The notes: generated by a model from the letters alone, not told the origin. A DNA stretch of 64,000 bases from Leisingera thetidis (GCF_025857195.1 NZ_CP109787.1:2979501-3043500), one strand, 5' to 3'; shown: positions 16,028 through 25,215, counted from the first letter of the stretch. Numbers and translations: made by a program.

Positions 16028-16095
16028 GGTGATACCCCTTTCCGAAACAAGGGTTCAGACGGAACAGGCCGCAAGAACGCCCGCTGCACCTGCAG

Positions 16096-16344
16096 CTACA
16101 ACTCCTTGACCGGTTTTTCCAGAACCCCGGCTGCAACCGCATCCGCCATCTCCTCGTCGTCCACGAAGCCATCTGCATCTGCATCGATTTCAGCAAACAA
16201 TTCGCTGGTCACACCGGGATAGACAGCCTGCAGTTCCTCCAAAGACGCCTTGCCGTCGCCATCGGTATCAATTCCGGCGCTCATTGCATTTGCCGGAACA
16301 GCCGCCAAGGCCGCGAGAAGAGCGCCAAAAGCTGCTCTGCTCAT
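16096..16344 (-). CDS. Short secreted EF-hand protein
   Basis: 82 residues with signal peptide about 1-20 (LLAALAAVPANA) and two canonical EF-hand loops, DTDGDGKASLEE and DADADGFVDDEE. Clearly paralogous to the proteins at 5130 and 5637. ATG 16344 has GGAG six bases upstream; ATG 16356 is an alternative. It probably binds calcium in the periplasm, and may be co-transcribed with the CBS gene. Confidence 0.85.
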   Translation of the reverse strand: MSRAAFGALLAALAAVPANAMSAGIDTDGDGKASLEELQAVYPGVTSELFAEIDADADGFVDDEEMADAVAAGVLEKPVKEL

Positions 16345-16765
16345 GTGTTTCTCCATCAGAGACCCCGCAACCCTCCATGAGTTGCCTATCGCTGAAATGG
16401 GAGCGGCGCGCGGTAAAGGCAAGGGAATAAAGAAACTATTTAACGAAGGGGAATCAGCCACTTACCATATTCCTGCAATTCCTTTCCCCTTTCACGTCTC
16501 CCTAGATGTCCCCTACGCTCAGTCCAGCGGGATCAAGAGTTCGGGCACCATGCCAGTGCTTAGATCCATTGGATCGCCGATACGCAGGAAATCCGCGCTG
16601 CCGAAAGTCTCGCGCTGTGGGAGCGCGGAATTTTTGCGGCAGCAATAGCTGCAAGAGCAAAAGGCTGCTCCGTCGAGGGTTTTTCGATGCGGGCCGCGAC
16701 GCATCGGTGGCGTTCGAGTGCAACCCCGCCCGTGTTGAATAACCTGACAAGGAGGAAGCCGTGGG
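16345..16765. other. Intergenic region left of the IS91-like element
   Basis: No intact gene. It contains an orphan strong ribosome site AAGGAGG (16749-16755) followed by GTG at 16761 whose frame closes after 14 codons, possibly the stub of a gene cut by the IS91-like insertion. The segment around 16585-16665 contains partial inverted repeats. Confidence 0.35.
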
Positions 16766-17257
16766 AGGCTGGGCGGCGTCTATGGGGAAAGTATGCTGCG
16801 GGTGATTGCGAGAGCCGGTTCTGAGCGCCAGCCAGGCAGGAAGCGCCGGTTGAGAAAGGTTGTCCAGCGGGCTGTGATCATGCGTTCCGGATGCCGGCGG
16901 AGCCGTTGACCGGGTGATTGCGGGCCAGCCACAGGACCGGGCGCACCGGGGGCGTTCCGGAGCACGAGTTGGAACCGGGGCAGTCTTCGCGGCGTGGACG
17001 GGCGTTTCGTCATGCGGCCTGCTCCCTGGGTGGCGCGCGGCTCATCGGTTTTTGCCCGCGCCGGAAGATTTCGACGATGCGCATCGGGCCGCCGCAGCAA
17101 GGGCACGGCTTGCGCAGAGTGAGCGGTACGGCTTCAGCAGTCTCCTGCGTTTCCTGTTCCGCCGGGGTCTTCACAAGCAAGCCGCGGATGCGGGCGATAG
17201 TGGCCTTGCGGGTGGCGCCGGCCAGCAGGCCATAGTGGCGAATGCGGTGAAAGCCGT

Positions 17258-17297
17258 CCGTTGCCCGGCAGGGTATGCCTGCATGCCCGAGAGGGTG
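17258..17297. repeat. Palindromic element family 1, copy a
   Basis: About 40 bp inside the transposase gene, bounded by TTGCCCGGCAG and CGAGAGGGTG with a GGTATGCCTGCATGCC core. It adds about 11-14 residues in frame between LLHVL and GFHRIRHYG, which are adjacent in normal relatives. Confidence 0.65.
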
Positions 17298-17511
17298 CAG
17301 GACGTGCAGCAGGAACCGGCGGATGAATTCGCCGGTCTTGAGCCGCATCACCTTCATCCGGTCGCCGCGCTTGATCCGATAATCCTTCCGTCGGAACGCC
17401 ACAGTATCGGCATCAGCGCTGACAAGGCGATGGTTCGAGATCGCCACGCGGTGGGTGTACCGGCTGAGATAGGCGAGGACAGCCTCAGGCCCGCCGCAGG
17501 GCGGTTTGGCG

Positions 17512-17539
17512 TCGTGTCGAAGGCGCGCCTCCGGCACGA
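17512..17539. repeat. Palindromic element family 2, copy a
   Basis: 28-bp near-palindrome TCGTGTCGAAGG...CCTCCGGCACGA. In the transposase it encodes an extra VPEARLRHD-type segment in frame where relatives read straight through (WVV...GGPEAVLAYL). Confidence 0.6.
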
Positions 17540-17765
17540 TGACGACCCATTCGGTCTTGCGGAGCGGGGCGAGGCAGGCGGCGAAAGCTGCGGGGTCGGC
17601 CAGTCCTTCCAGATCACCGAAGAACTGAAGCTGCCCTGCCTTGTGCAGCGCCGACAGCCCTTCCAGGAACAGGCGCCGGAACAGCCGGGCCAGGACGCGC
17701 ACGGGCAGAAGGAAACCAGGGCGGCAGGCGATCCAGCGTGTAGTGTCAGGTGACAGGCCGCCGTC

Positions 17766-17811
17766 CCATTGCCCGGCAGGCGACTGCGCAGCAATCTGCC
17801 GAGAGGGGGCA
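17766..17811. repeat. Palindromic element family 1, copy b
   Basis: About 46 bp bounded by CCATTGCCCGGCAG and CGAGAGGGGGC with core GACTGCGCAGCAATC, inserted right after the HUH motif of the transposase and shifting its frame. Confidence 0.65.
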
Positions 17812-18098
17812 CGATCATGTGGACATGCGGGTGGTGGGTCAGCGCCGAACCCCAGGTATGGAGCACAGAGGTCATGCCCACACGGGCGCCAAGATACCGG
17901 GGATCGGCGGCGATGGTCGTCACGGTCCCGGCTGACGCTCGGAACAGCAGGCGGTAGACCGTCTTCTTGTTCCAGTAGGCGATCCGTGCGATCTCCGCCG
18001 GCAGGGTGAAAACCACGTGGAAATACTCCACCGGCAGCAGGTCATCGGCCCGTGCTGCCATCCAGTCGCGCGCGGCCGGCCCCTGGCACTTCGGGCAG

Positions 18099-18148
18099 TG
18101 CCCCCTCCTGGCAGATTTGGCGCCGCCAAATCGCCTGCCGGTCAATGG
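18099..18148. repeat. Palindromic element family 1, copy c
   Basis: 50 bp: left end TGCCCCCTCC, core GATTTGGC-GCC-GCCAAATC, right end CTGCCGGTCAATGG. It sits in the zinc-ribbon region and adds about 15 residues in frame between the two Cys pairs (NSC...HCPKC). Confidence 0.7.
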
Positions 18149-18242
18149 TATCTTGCAGGAATTGTACGCGACGTGCCGGTGGCCGCATTTGGCGCAGGCT
18201 GCCACATGCCCGCCGAGCGCCTCGGTCCGGCAGGCTTCGATC

Positions 18243-18287
18243 GCCCCCTCTCGGGATCTTGCTTTGCAAGACCCTGCCGGGCAGTGG
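18243..18287. repeat. Palindromic element family 1, copy d
   Basis: 45 bp: GCCCCCTCTCG, core GATCTTGCTTTGCAAGACC, CTGCCGGGCAGTGG. It interrupts the transposase N-terminus between QLRVMS and AIEACRTE and shifts the frame. Confidence 0.7.
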
Positions 18288-18830
18288 ACATCACCCTGAG
18301 CTGGGTGAGGCTGACATGCCCGGCATTGCCCCGCCGCCATTCGGGACCATGGGCGCGAAAGACGTCAGCGATTTCAAGCCGCGGGCGGGGCACCGCCCCG
18401 GTCCGCTACTCCCGGCTTCGATCCTGCAGCTTGGCCAGCGTCTCGTAGGGGCTCGCCGTGTCACGGATCAGCTTCGTGGCGGCATGTGTGTAGCGTTCCG
18501 TGGTCTCGAGTTTGGCATGCCCGAGCAGCACCTGAATCACCCGCACGTCCGTCCCGGCCTCCAGAAGGTGCGTCGCAAAGCTGTGCCGCAGCGTGTGCAG
18601 CGTGCTGCCCGGCTTCTTGATCCCCGCGATGAGCTTTGCCGAGCTGAAGGCGCGATGGAGCTGGCGCGACGAGAGGGGGTTGATCTTGGGCTTGCCCGGA
18701 AACAACCAGCCCTCGGGCCGCGCCTCGCGCCAGTACTCGCGCAGCAGGTTCAGCAATCCCGGCGACAGCATGACCTTCCGATCCTTCTGCCCCTTGCCCT
18801 GTTCGACATGGATCAGCATCCGGTCGCTGG

Positions 18831-18857
18831 CGTGTCGGAGACGCGCCTCTGGCACGA
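18831..18857. repeat. Palindromic element family 2, copy b
   Basis: CGTGTCGGAGACG...CTCTGGCACGA, closely related to the copy at 17512 in the adjacent gene. In frame in the recombinase. Confidence 0.6.
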
Positions 18858-19046
18858 TATCGCTGACCTTGAGATTGCAGACTTCCGACGCCCTGAGCCC
18901 GGCCCCATAGGAAATGCTCAGCGCCGCCCGGTGCTTCAGCCCCGGTCCTGGCGCGACCCGCAGCAGTGCCGCTGCTTCCTCGGCGCTGAACACCACGGGG
19001 AGCTTGCGCGGCTGGGTGCGGAACTGCATATGCCGCGTTTGGCGGG

Positions 19047-19069
19047 AAAATGATCCCCCGGATCATTTT
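19047..19069. repeat. Palindromic element family 3, copy a
   Basis: 23-bp hairpin AAAATGATCC-CCC-GGATCATTTT in the N-terminal part of the recombinase gene, within about 55 bp of sequence absent from the expected protein. The same palindrome recurs in the unrelated IS3 transposase at 29806. Confidence 0.65.
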
Positions 19070-19330
19070 CATTTCCGCCTGCACTCTCGCCCGCCCGCAG
19101 GTCGTCTCGAAGAAGAACCTCAGTGCGATGACGCGGCCGTCCCAGAAACCCTGCGAAGTCCTTGATTGCCCGGATGTGCGACTTCTGAGATTTGTCACCC
19201 CGCCCCTTGATCCGCATGTCCTCGATCATCCGCGCGCGCAGCGGCGTTGTTCTCTCCTCCGCCATGGGAACCTCCTGTCTTTCGATTGAGAGGTCCCAAT
19301 CGAAAGACAGCCGCGCCCATTCCCAAATGC

Positions 19331-20002
19331 ACAGGTGTCAGATCAATGCAAAACGCCTGCCACAGGCACCAGTGCCGCGCGAGCGGCTTCGTCCCTGTCC
19401 GGCACAGCTGTCATTCGCCCATGCCCAGTCGATGCACCTGCGGCGAACGTCAGCTTTTGCGCTTGGAATCGCAGCATGAAGCATCACCTAAACGCTTCAG
19501 AAGGCTGAGTTTGCAAAATCCGCTTTCTGCGCTTCGCGGCCCCTGGTGCTAACCGCAGCATCAAAGGACGCCACATTGCCTCACCGAGCGTCCGCTTGCG
19601 GGAAGGCGGCCCTGGAATTTCGCGCATGCAGCGGAGTGCGCGCTGCACCTGGTACGAATGTCGCAAAAGGGCTGGCTTGAGCCGATCACAGCTGGCCTGG
19701 GGCAGGCTTGTGCTGGTTTCTCGGTGCTGTGCCGCCGCATGGCGGCAGTGAGCCCATACTACTGAATGCTGCACGAGGCATGAACGGGTAAGAAGCGTGC
19801 AAAGCCTCCATGGGCCGAATTAGTGTCAGCCCTTTCCTTACATTGATTGTCCTCTAAGTTGCTGCACCGTGGCCTCTCCAAGACGGCCGTTTAGCTAACG
19901 CGCATCATCTAAGATGGATCTCCCGGCGCAACAGTACGCACGCCTCATCCGTAGGAGTGACAGAGTGACTCCAATCATTGTAATGAGAGCCGGTCCACAG
20001 GA
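19331..20002. other. 670-bp intergenic region with dispersed repeat
   Basis: No gene recognised. It contains copy 1 of a dispersed intergenic repeat (19509-19683, separate entry). The rest shows no motif I can name. Confidence 0.4.
19509..19683. repeat. Dispersed intergenic repeat, copy 1
   Basis: The segment including GAGCGTCCGCTT, GGGAAGGCGGCC and GGAATTTCGC is mostly alignable by eye with 26856-26975. Its right part (GCAGCGGAGTG ... GGTACGAATGTCGC) also aligns with 31155-31265. Purpose unknown. Confidence 0.5.
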
Positions 20003-20683
20003 TCAGGAAGCGTTCTCTTTCCTTTGCTGGGCATCCATCCGCAGTGCGGCAAGAAGATCATGAAAGCGGTCGCCTTGAATAAGCACATGGTCACGCATTG
20101 CCTTTTCAGCGGCTTGGTCGTCGCCGCTGCGAACGGCCGAAACTACCGCATCATGCTCATGAAATGATCTCTTCACCCGGTTGCGGACTTGCAGCTGGAT
20201 GCGGCGGTACGGTTGCAGCATTGAATGCAAGCGCATTGCTTCCTGCTCTATGAAGGCATTGTGCGTAGCCCGGTAGATGCAGGCGTGGAAGGCTGAGTTT
20301 TCCGCATAGTAGTCGTCAAACCGCTCTTCTTCAGCCAGTTGACGGCAAGACTCGTGCCGTGCCTCCAGCTCTGCCAGCTCTTCATCCGTGATGCGCCGCG
20401 CGGCCAATCGGGCACAGGTGGCCTCCAGCTCAGCCATCGCTTCGAACCGCTCGGCAAGCTCTTCCACGCTCCACTCAGTTACAAAAGTGCCCTGCTTGGA
20501 ATGGATCCGGACCAGACCTGACGCTTCAAGCTGCTGGAGCGCATCGCGGATCGGGGTGCGGGAACATTCGAACTCCTGAGCCAGTGCTTCCGGATCAATC
20601 CGCATGCCTGGTGCGAATCGGCCATTAACAATGGCGTTTTCGAGCGCTTCACGGATGCGGACTGTGTTTGATTTTCGAGCCAT
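20003..20683 (-). CDS. GntR-family (FCD) regulator of malonate operon
   Basis: Transcription regulator of 226 residues: N-terminal winged helix (about 5-70; REALENAIVNGRFAPGMRI, then ECSRTPIRDALQQLEASGLV and QGTFVTE wing) and an all-helical FCD effector domain (about 80-215) with metal-ligand-type His residues in NSAFHACIYRATHN and SFHEHDAVV. ATG 20683 has AGGGGA upstream. It is divergent from matA with a 128-bp shared promoter region, matching the MatR/matABC arrangement of rhizobia. It probably represses or activates matAB in response to malonate. Confidence 0.85.
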   Translation of the reverse strand: MARKSNTVRIREALENAIVNGRFAPGMRIDPEALAQEFECSRTPIRDALQQLEASGLVRIHSKQGTFVTEWSVEELAERFEAMAELEATCARLAARRITDEELAELEARHESCRQLAEEERFDDYYAENSAFHACIYRATHNAFIEQEAMRLHSMLQPYRRIQLQVRNRVKRSFHEHDAVVSAVRSGDDQAAEKAMRDHVLIQGDRFHDLLAALRMDAQQRKENAS

Positions 20684-20751
20684 GCGCGGCGATCCCCTGA
20701 AATCCTGCAAGGAATATAGAAGCTTGAGCGTGATTAATCCACATGATGTTC

Positions 20752-20785
20752 TGTTATATACAACAAATCGGTATTGATGTATAAG
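20752..20785 (+). promoter_or_regulatory. Candidate matA promoter and GntR operator
   Basis: TATACA (20757-20762) and TATAAG (20780-20785) are spaced 17 bp. A TGTT-N6-AACA inverted repeat (20752-20765) overlaps the -35 box and is a candidate operator for the divergent GntR regulator. Confidence 0.45.
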
Positions 20786-20811
20786 AAAGTGAAATCTAGG
20801 GAGGAGAGGCG

Positions 20812-22137
20812 ATGACCGGGCCGAACATCACGTTGCTAAGCGACCTTTTGCAGAGCATCGGAGACCGCATGCGTTCGAAGACCGCTGCGCAATCGTCATC
20901 GCAACCTGCCGCACAGCGGCTTGCCAGCGACTGCGCCGAACTCATGCGGAAAGGCGGCGAAGCTTCCCGGATCGCCGTGGCAGAACAGGCGCTTGCCGCC
21001 TATCGCGAGCTGGATGATGAAGGCAGGGCGCGTTTCTTCCGGATGCTCCTGGAAGACTACAGTGCAGACCCTGCTGCTGTCCGGTCTGCTTTTGCGGAAT
21101 GGGAAACTGGCCAGTCTGAAGAGGCTCTGGAAGGCCTGTTCAAGGCTGTGGAGCCTAAACGGCAAAGCCTGTTGCGCATGCTCAACCACCCTCCCGGCGG
21201 CACTCTGCAACTGGTGCGGATGCGCCAAGACCTGCTGCGGCTGATGCGCGGCGCGCCGGAACTGGCACCGCTGGACAGCGACTTCAGCCACCTGCTGTCT
21301 TCCTGGTTCAACCGCGGCTTTCTGGTGATGCGGCGGATTGACTGGAATTCGCCCGCGGCAATCCTCGAAAAAATCGTTGCCTATGAGGCAGTGCATGAAA
21401 TCAGGGATTGGAACGACCTGCGGCGGCGGCTCGAGCCGTCCGACCGCCGGTGCTACGGTTTTTTCCACCCGGCGACCGGCGACGAGCCGCTGATCTTTGT
21501 CGAGGTTGCTTTGTGCCAGGGCATCCCCGGCGCGATCGGGCCGCTGTTGGCCGGGGGCAGCGATGCTGCGGGCGAAGCCGCCAATACCGCGGTGTTCTAT
21601 TCCATCAGCAATTGCCAGCCCGGCCTCAAGGGCGTGTCGTTCGGCAACTTCCTGATCAAGCAGGTGGTGCGCAGCCTCTCGCAGGAATTACCGCAGATCC
21701 ACACTTTCGTCACTCTTTCCCCGGCCCCGGGTTTTGCACGCTGGCTGGCCGGCCAGGAAGATGCCGGGGCACAGGAACTGGCGGTACAGCTGGCGGCGGA
21801 AAGCTGGCAGCAGGATGCAGACCTGCGTGAGAGGCTGGCACCTAAGGTTCAGGATTGGGCGGCGCAGTATTTCGTTCACGGCAAAACAGACGCGGGCCTG
21901 CCCGTGGATCCGGTGGCGCGGTTTCATCTGGGCAACGGCGCTTCTGCGCACCGTATCAACTGGCCGGCGGATCTTGCCGAAGGGGCGCTGCAGCGCGCTC
22001 ATGGCCTGATGATCAACTACCTCTACGAGCTGGATCAGATCGAAGCCCGCCACGAGGCCCTCGCCGGCGAGGGCACTGTGGCCTGCGGTCCCGCAGTCCG
22101 GCGCGCCCTGCGGAGCGGCAAGGGCTCAGGCGCCTGA
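20812..22137 (+). CDS. matA: Malonyl-CoA decarboxylase
   Basis: 441-residue MCD-family enzyme converting malonyl-CoA to acetyl-CoA and CO2. Seen: N-terminal helical domain (about 1-160, with DDEGRARFFRMLLEDY) and C-terminal acetyltransferase-like catalytic domain with GYFH-type CYGFFHPATGDEPLIFVEVAL (about 220-240), FYSISNCQPGLKGVSFGNFLIKQV (about 262-285) and FVTLSPAPGFARWL (about 302-315), the segments carrying the conserved Ser/His residues. A GGGAGGAG ribosome site precedes the ATG. First gene of the mat operon, 42 bp before matB. Function is confidently assigned from sequence and context. Confidence 0.93.
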   Translation: MTGPNITLLSDLLQSIGDRMRSKTAAQSSSQPAAQRLASDCAELMRKGGEASRIAVAEQALAAYRELDDEGRARFFRMLLEDYSADPAAVRSAFAEWETGQSEEALEGLFKAVEPKRQSLLRMLNHPPGGTLQLVRMRQDLLRLMRGAPELAPLDSDFSHLLSSWFNRGFLVMRRIDWNSPAAILEKIVAYEAVHEIRDWNDLRRRLEPSDRRCYGFFHPATGDEPLIFVEVALCQGIPGAIGPLLAGGSDAAGEAANTAVFYSISNCQPGLKGVSFGNFLIKQVVRSLSQELPQIHTFVTLSPAPGFARWLAGQEDAGAQELAVQLAAESWQQDADLRERLAPKVQDWAAQYFVHGKTDAGLPVDPVARFHLGNGASAHRINWPADLAEGALQRAHGLMINYLYELDQIEARHEALAGEGTVACGPAVRRALRSGKGSGA

Positions 22138-22179
22138 ATCGTCCGGATAACCGAAACCAATTGTGAAGCGAGACAGAAA

Positions 22180-23703
22180 ATGACCTGCACCATCCCTGAA
22201 TTGTTCGACGCCAGCTGCCGCAAGGATGGCGCCAAGGTAATGTTCGAACGGCCGGGCCAGCCGCACATCACCTATGCCGAGGCCCATGATCTGGTGCTGC
22301 GGTTTGCTACCGCGCTTGAGGAGCTGGGTGTGCGTTCCGGAGACCGGGTTGCGGTGCAGGTGGACAAGAGCCCGGAGGCAGTGCTGCTGTATCTTGCCTG
22401 CCTGCGCACCGGCAGCTTGTTCCTGCCGCTTAACACCGCCTATACCGGCGCCGAGATTGACTATTTTCTGCGTGATGCGGAACCGCGCCTGTTCGTCTGC
22501 GCACCCGAAGTGATGCCGCAGCACGCGGCCCGCGCCTCTACCGCGTTGACGGTGGAAAGCCTGGGCGCTGCCGGCGACGGCACGCTGATGCAGCGCGCCG
22601 TCCAGGTTGTGCCGCAGTCCGCGCCGGTCAAACGCGACGCGGACGATCCTGCTGCCATTCTCTACACTTCCGGGACCACCGGGCGTTCCAAGGGGGCAGT
22701 TTTGACCCATGGCAATCTGGTTTCCAACACCGTTGCTCTCAACCATGCCTGGCATTTCACCGGCGCCGACCGGCTGATCCACGCGCTGCCGATCTTCCAT
22801 ACCCACGGACTGTTCGTGGCCTGCAACATGGCGCTGGCCGCCGGGGCGACGATGATCTTCCTGACCCGCTTCGACGTCGACCAGATCATTGATGAAATGG
22901 CCGATGCCACGGTGCTGATGGGGGTTCCGACCTTCTATACCCGCCTGCTGAAGTCGCCCCGTCTGGACCCGCTTGCGGCTGCAGCAATGCGGGTCTTCGT
23001 GTCGGGCTCTGCGCCGCTGCCGCAGGATGTGCATACACAATTCGCCGAGCGCACCGGACATGTGATCCTGGAGCGATACGGCATGACGGAAACCTGCATG
23101 ATCGCGTCCAACCCCTATGATGGCGAGCGCCGCACCGGCGCGGTCGGCTTTGCCCTGTCTGATGTTGAGATCCGGATCACCGGCCGCGAAACCGGCGCTG
23201 TCCTGCCGCGGGGTGAAACCGGCGCAATCGAGGTCCGCGGCCCGAATGTGTTCCAGGGCTACTGGCGCATGCCGGAAAAAACAGCAGCGGAGTTCCGCGA
23301 AGACGGCTTCTTCATCACTGGCGATCTGGGCCGCATCGACGCTGACGGCTATCTGCACATCATCGGCCGCGACAAGGACCTGGTGATCAGCGGCGGCTAT
23401 AACGTCTATCCCAAGGAAGTCGAATCCGCCCTCGACGCGCTGCCCGGCGTGGCAGAGTCCGCCGTGTTCGGGGTGCCGCATCCTGATTTCGGCGAAGCAG
23501 TGGCGGCCATCGTCGTGCCGGAACCCGGCGCGTCGCTCGACACCGCCGCCCTGCTCAAGGCCCTCTCCGGCGAACTGGCCCGCTACAAGCAGCCGAAATC
23601 GGTCCTGCTGGCCGATGCGCTGCCGCGCAACGTCATGGGCAAGGTGCAAAAGGCAGAGCTACGCCGCCAGTTCGCCAATCTTCACACCCCCGCCGCCAGC
23701 TGA
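22180..23703 (+). CDS. matB: Malonyl-CoA synthetase (acyl-adenylate ligase)
   Basis: 507-residue ANL-superfamily enzyme activating malonate to malonyl-CoA with ATP. Seen: P-loop YTSGTTGRSKGAVLTH (about 162-177), ERYGMTETCM (about 297-306), hinge GDLGRIDADGYLHIIGRDKDLVISGGYNVYPKEVE (residues about 383-417) and the catalytic Lys in LPRNVMGKVQK near 489. Paired with matA it converts free malonate to acetyl-CoA. The neighbouring amidase and transporter suggest the source is imported malonate or malonamate. Confidence 0.92.
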   Translation: MTCTIPELFDASCRKDGAKVMFERPGQPHITYAEAHDLVLRFATALEELGVRSGDRVAVQVDKSPEAVLLYLACLRTGSLFLPLNTAYTGAEIDYFLRDAEPRLFVCAPEVMPQHAARASTALTVESLGAAGDGTLMQRAVQVVPQSAPVKRDADDPAAILYTSGTTGRSKGAVLTHGNLVSNTVALNHAWHFTGADRLIHALPIFHTHGLFVACNMALAAGATMIFLTRFDVDQIIDEMADATVLMGVPTFYTRLLKSPRLDPLAAAAMRVFVSGSAPLPQDVHTQFAERTGHVILERYGMTETCMIASNPYDGERRTGAVGFALSDVEIRITGRETGAVLPRGETGAIEVRGPNVFQGYWRMPEKTAAEFREDGFFITGDLGRIDADGYLHIIGRDKDLVISGGYNVYPKEVESALDALPGVAESAVFGVPHPDFGEAVAAIVVPEPGASLDTAALLKALSGELARYKQPKSVLLADALPRNVMGKVQKAELRRQFANLHTPAAS

Positions 23704-23757
23704 ACCACTGGCCGGCGGCCAACATCAGACCAACATTACGCATGGGGAGGAGCCCAG

Positions 23758-25194
23758 ATGACAGTAAAACCAGAAACCACCGATGAATTCATCAGCATGA
23801 CAGCCACCGAGGCGGTTTTCGTGCTGAAGAAGGGGGAGGCGACGCCGCTCGATTTCGTGGAGGCAGCAATCGCCCGGATCGAAGAGGTTGAACCGGCGGT
23901 CAACGCCCTGCCGATCCGCTTCTTTGACGAGGCGCGCGAGGCCGCTAAAGCCTTTCCTTCGCAGCCGCACCCCGGCGCCGACCGGCCCGGATGGCTGGCG
24001 GGACTGCCGGTCGCGGTCAAGGATTACAATGATGTCGCCGGGCAGGTGACGACCTACGGCTCGCCGATCTTTGCCGAAAACAAGGCAGAGGCATCCGACT
24101 TTACGGTGCAGACGCTGGAAGAAAGCGGCGGCATTCCCATGGCGAAGTCCAACGTTCCCGAAATCGCCGGGGCCAACACTTTCAATCCCGTTTTCGGCGC
24201 CACCCGCAACCCTTGGGATCTGCGGATGACCGTGGGCGGTTCCTCCGGCGGTTCGGCCGCAGCGCTGGCAGCGGGCGAAGCCTGGCTGGCCACCGGCAAC
24301 GACCTTGGCGGCAGCCTGCGCATTCCGGCCAGCTACTGCGGCATCGTGGGCATGCGCCCCAGCGTCGGCCGCGTGCCGCGCGGGGCGGGCCTTCTGCCCT
24401 TCGATCCGCTCTGGGTCGAGGGTCCGATGGCCCGCAATGTGGCTGATGCGGCGCTGATGCTGGACTCTCTGGCTCATTCGCATCCCAAGGACCCGCTGTC
24501 CTTCCCGGCGCCCGCAACCCCCTTTGTCGAAGCGGTGCGCGCACCAAGGGCGCCCCGACGTGTGGCCTTCACGCCGGATCTGAACCTGTCTCTTGTCGAT
24601 CCGGAAGTGGCCGACATCTGCCGCAGCGGCACCCAGGCTTTTGCCCAGGCCGGTTCTGCGGTCGAAGAGGCCTGCCCGGATTTCTCGGGCGGATTGGAGG
24701 CCTTCCAGACCCTGCGCGCGGTGCTGGTCGCCAGCCTGCGCGGCGACCTGCTGGAAACCGACCGCGACCGGGTCGCCCCGGAAATCATTTGGAACATTGA
24801 AAAGGGCCAGAACATCACCGCGGACGAGGTGCTGCGCGCGGAGCGGACCCGTGCCGCCATTTTCCACAATGTCGCAGCCTTCTTCGAAACATACGACGTG
24901 CTGGCCTGCCCGACGGTGGCAGTGCCGCCCTATCCCGTTGAACAGCGTTTCCCGACCCATATCGGCGGCCAGGAGCTGACCAGCTACATCGACTGGATGT
25001 TCCTGACCTTTGTTATCACGCTGACCGGCTGCCCGGCAGTCTCGATCCCCTGCGGCACCACCCGCAGCGGGCTGCCGGTGGGCCTGCAGTTGATCGGCAA
25101 GCCAAAGGGCGATTTTGATCTGCTGTCCGCCGCCCAGGTTCTGGAGACCGCGCTGGGGCTCGCCGCCCGGATGCCGATCCGTCCGCAGAAGTGA
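23758..25194 (+). CDS. Amidase-signature enzyme, possibly malonamidase
   Basis: 478-residue amidase-signature hydrolase. Catalytic triad visible: Lys in LPVAVKDYNDV (about 85), cis-Ser in VGGSSGGSAAAL (about 163) and nucleophile Ser in GNDLGGSLRIPASY (about 187). It lies 54 bp after matB with AGGAG upstream. In Bradyrhizobium an amidase of this class hydrolyses malonamate to malonate (malonamidase E2). The operon context makes the same role plausible here, but another acylamide remains possible. Confidence 0.85.
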   Translation: MTVKPETTDEFISMTATEAVFVLKKGEATPLDFVEAAIARIEEVEPAVNALPIRFFDEAREAAKAFPSQPHPGADRPGWLAGLPVAVKDYNDVAGQVTTYGSPIFAENKAEASDFTVQTLEESGGIPMAKSNVPEIAGANTFNPVFGATRNPWDLRMTVGGSSGGSAAALAAGEAWLATGNDLGGSLRIPASYCGIVGMRPSVGRVPRGAGLLPFDPLWVEGPMARNVADAALMLDSLAHSHPKDPLSFPAPATPFVEAVRAPRAPRRVAFTPDLNLSLVDPEVADICRSGTQAFAQAGSAVEEACPDFSGGLEAFQTLRAVLVASLRGDLLETDRDRVAPEIIWNIEKGQNITADEVLRAERTRAAIFHNVAAFFETYDVLACPTVAVPPYPVEQRFPTHIGGQELTSYIDWMFLTFVITLTGCPAVSIPCGTTRSGLPVGLQLIGKPKGDFDLLSAAQVLETALGLAARMPIRPQK

Positions 25195-25215
25195 TAATCA
25201 AGGAGGAACTCAACA

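Larger units (their letters stand above)
17010..18393 (-). pseudogene. IS91-family Y2 transposase, disrupted
   Basis: Collinear with IS91 transposases when frames are joined: RPRLEIADVFRAHGPEW start, AIEACRTEALGGHVA, zinc-ribbon CAKCGH...CPKCQG, FHVVFTLPAEIARI, HUH motif HPHVHMIVP, LFRRLFLEGL, and YLSRYTHRVAISN with the candidate tyrosine region, ending after KPCPCCGGPMRI. It is broken by at least five short insertions: four copies of one palindromic element at 18243, 18099, 17766 and 17258, and one of another at 17512. The insertions at 18243 and 17766 shift the frame; the other three add residues in frame. Not expected to be active. Confidence 0.8.
18406..19265 (-). pseudogene. Tyrosine recombinase (phage integrase family), disrupted
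   Basis: The catalytic half is intact in one frame: GLRASEVCNL (Arg), HTLRHSFATHL (H-x-x-R) and LGHAKLETTERYTH (His and nucleophile Tyr). The N-terminal MAEERTTPLRARMIEDM...FAGFLGR lies in a different frame. About 35 residues of the core-binding region expected between FLGR and IALRFFFETTCGR appear deleted, and palindromic insertions sit at 19047 and 18831. The latter adds VPEARLRHA in frame between VSDI and SDRMLI. It belongs to the IS91-like element and is probably inactive. Confidence 0.78.
16766..19330 (-). mobile_element. Decayed IS91-like element with tyrosine recombinase gene
   Basis: Roughly 2.5 kb carrying a Y2 (HUH) transposase pseudogene and, upstream on the same strand, a phage-integrase-type recombinase pseudogene, the pairing seen in many alphaproteobacterial IS91 relatives. 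Ends are estimated. A perfect 14-bp inverted repeat around 19274-19309 (CTGTCTTTCGATTG / CAATCGAAAGACAG) lies 5' of the recombinase and may belong to an element terminus. Both genes contain several short palindromic insertions (separate entries). No target-site duplication is expected for this rolling-circle family, and none was seen. Confidence 0.7.

Noticed and set aside
22126..23649. 507-codon open frame opposite matB
   Set aside because: Antisense shadow: matB carries all adenylation motifs and the opposite frame has none.
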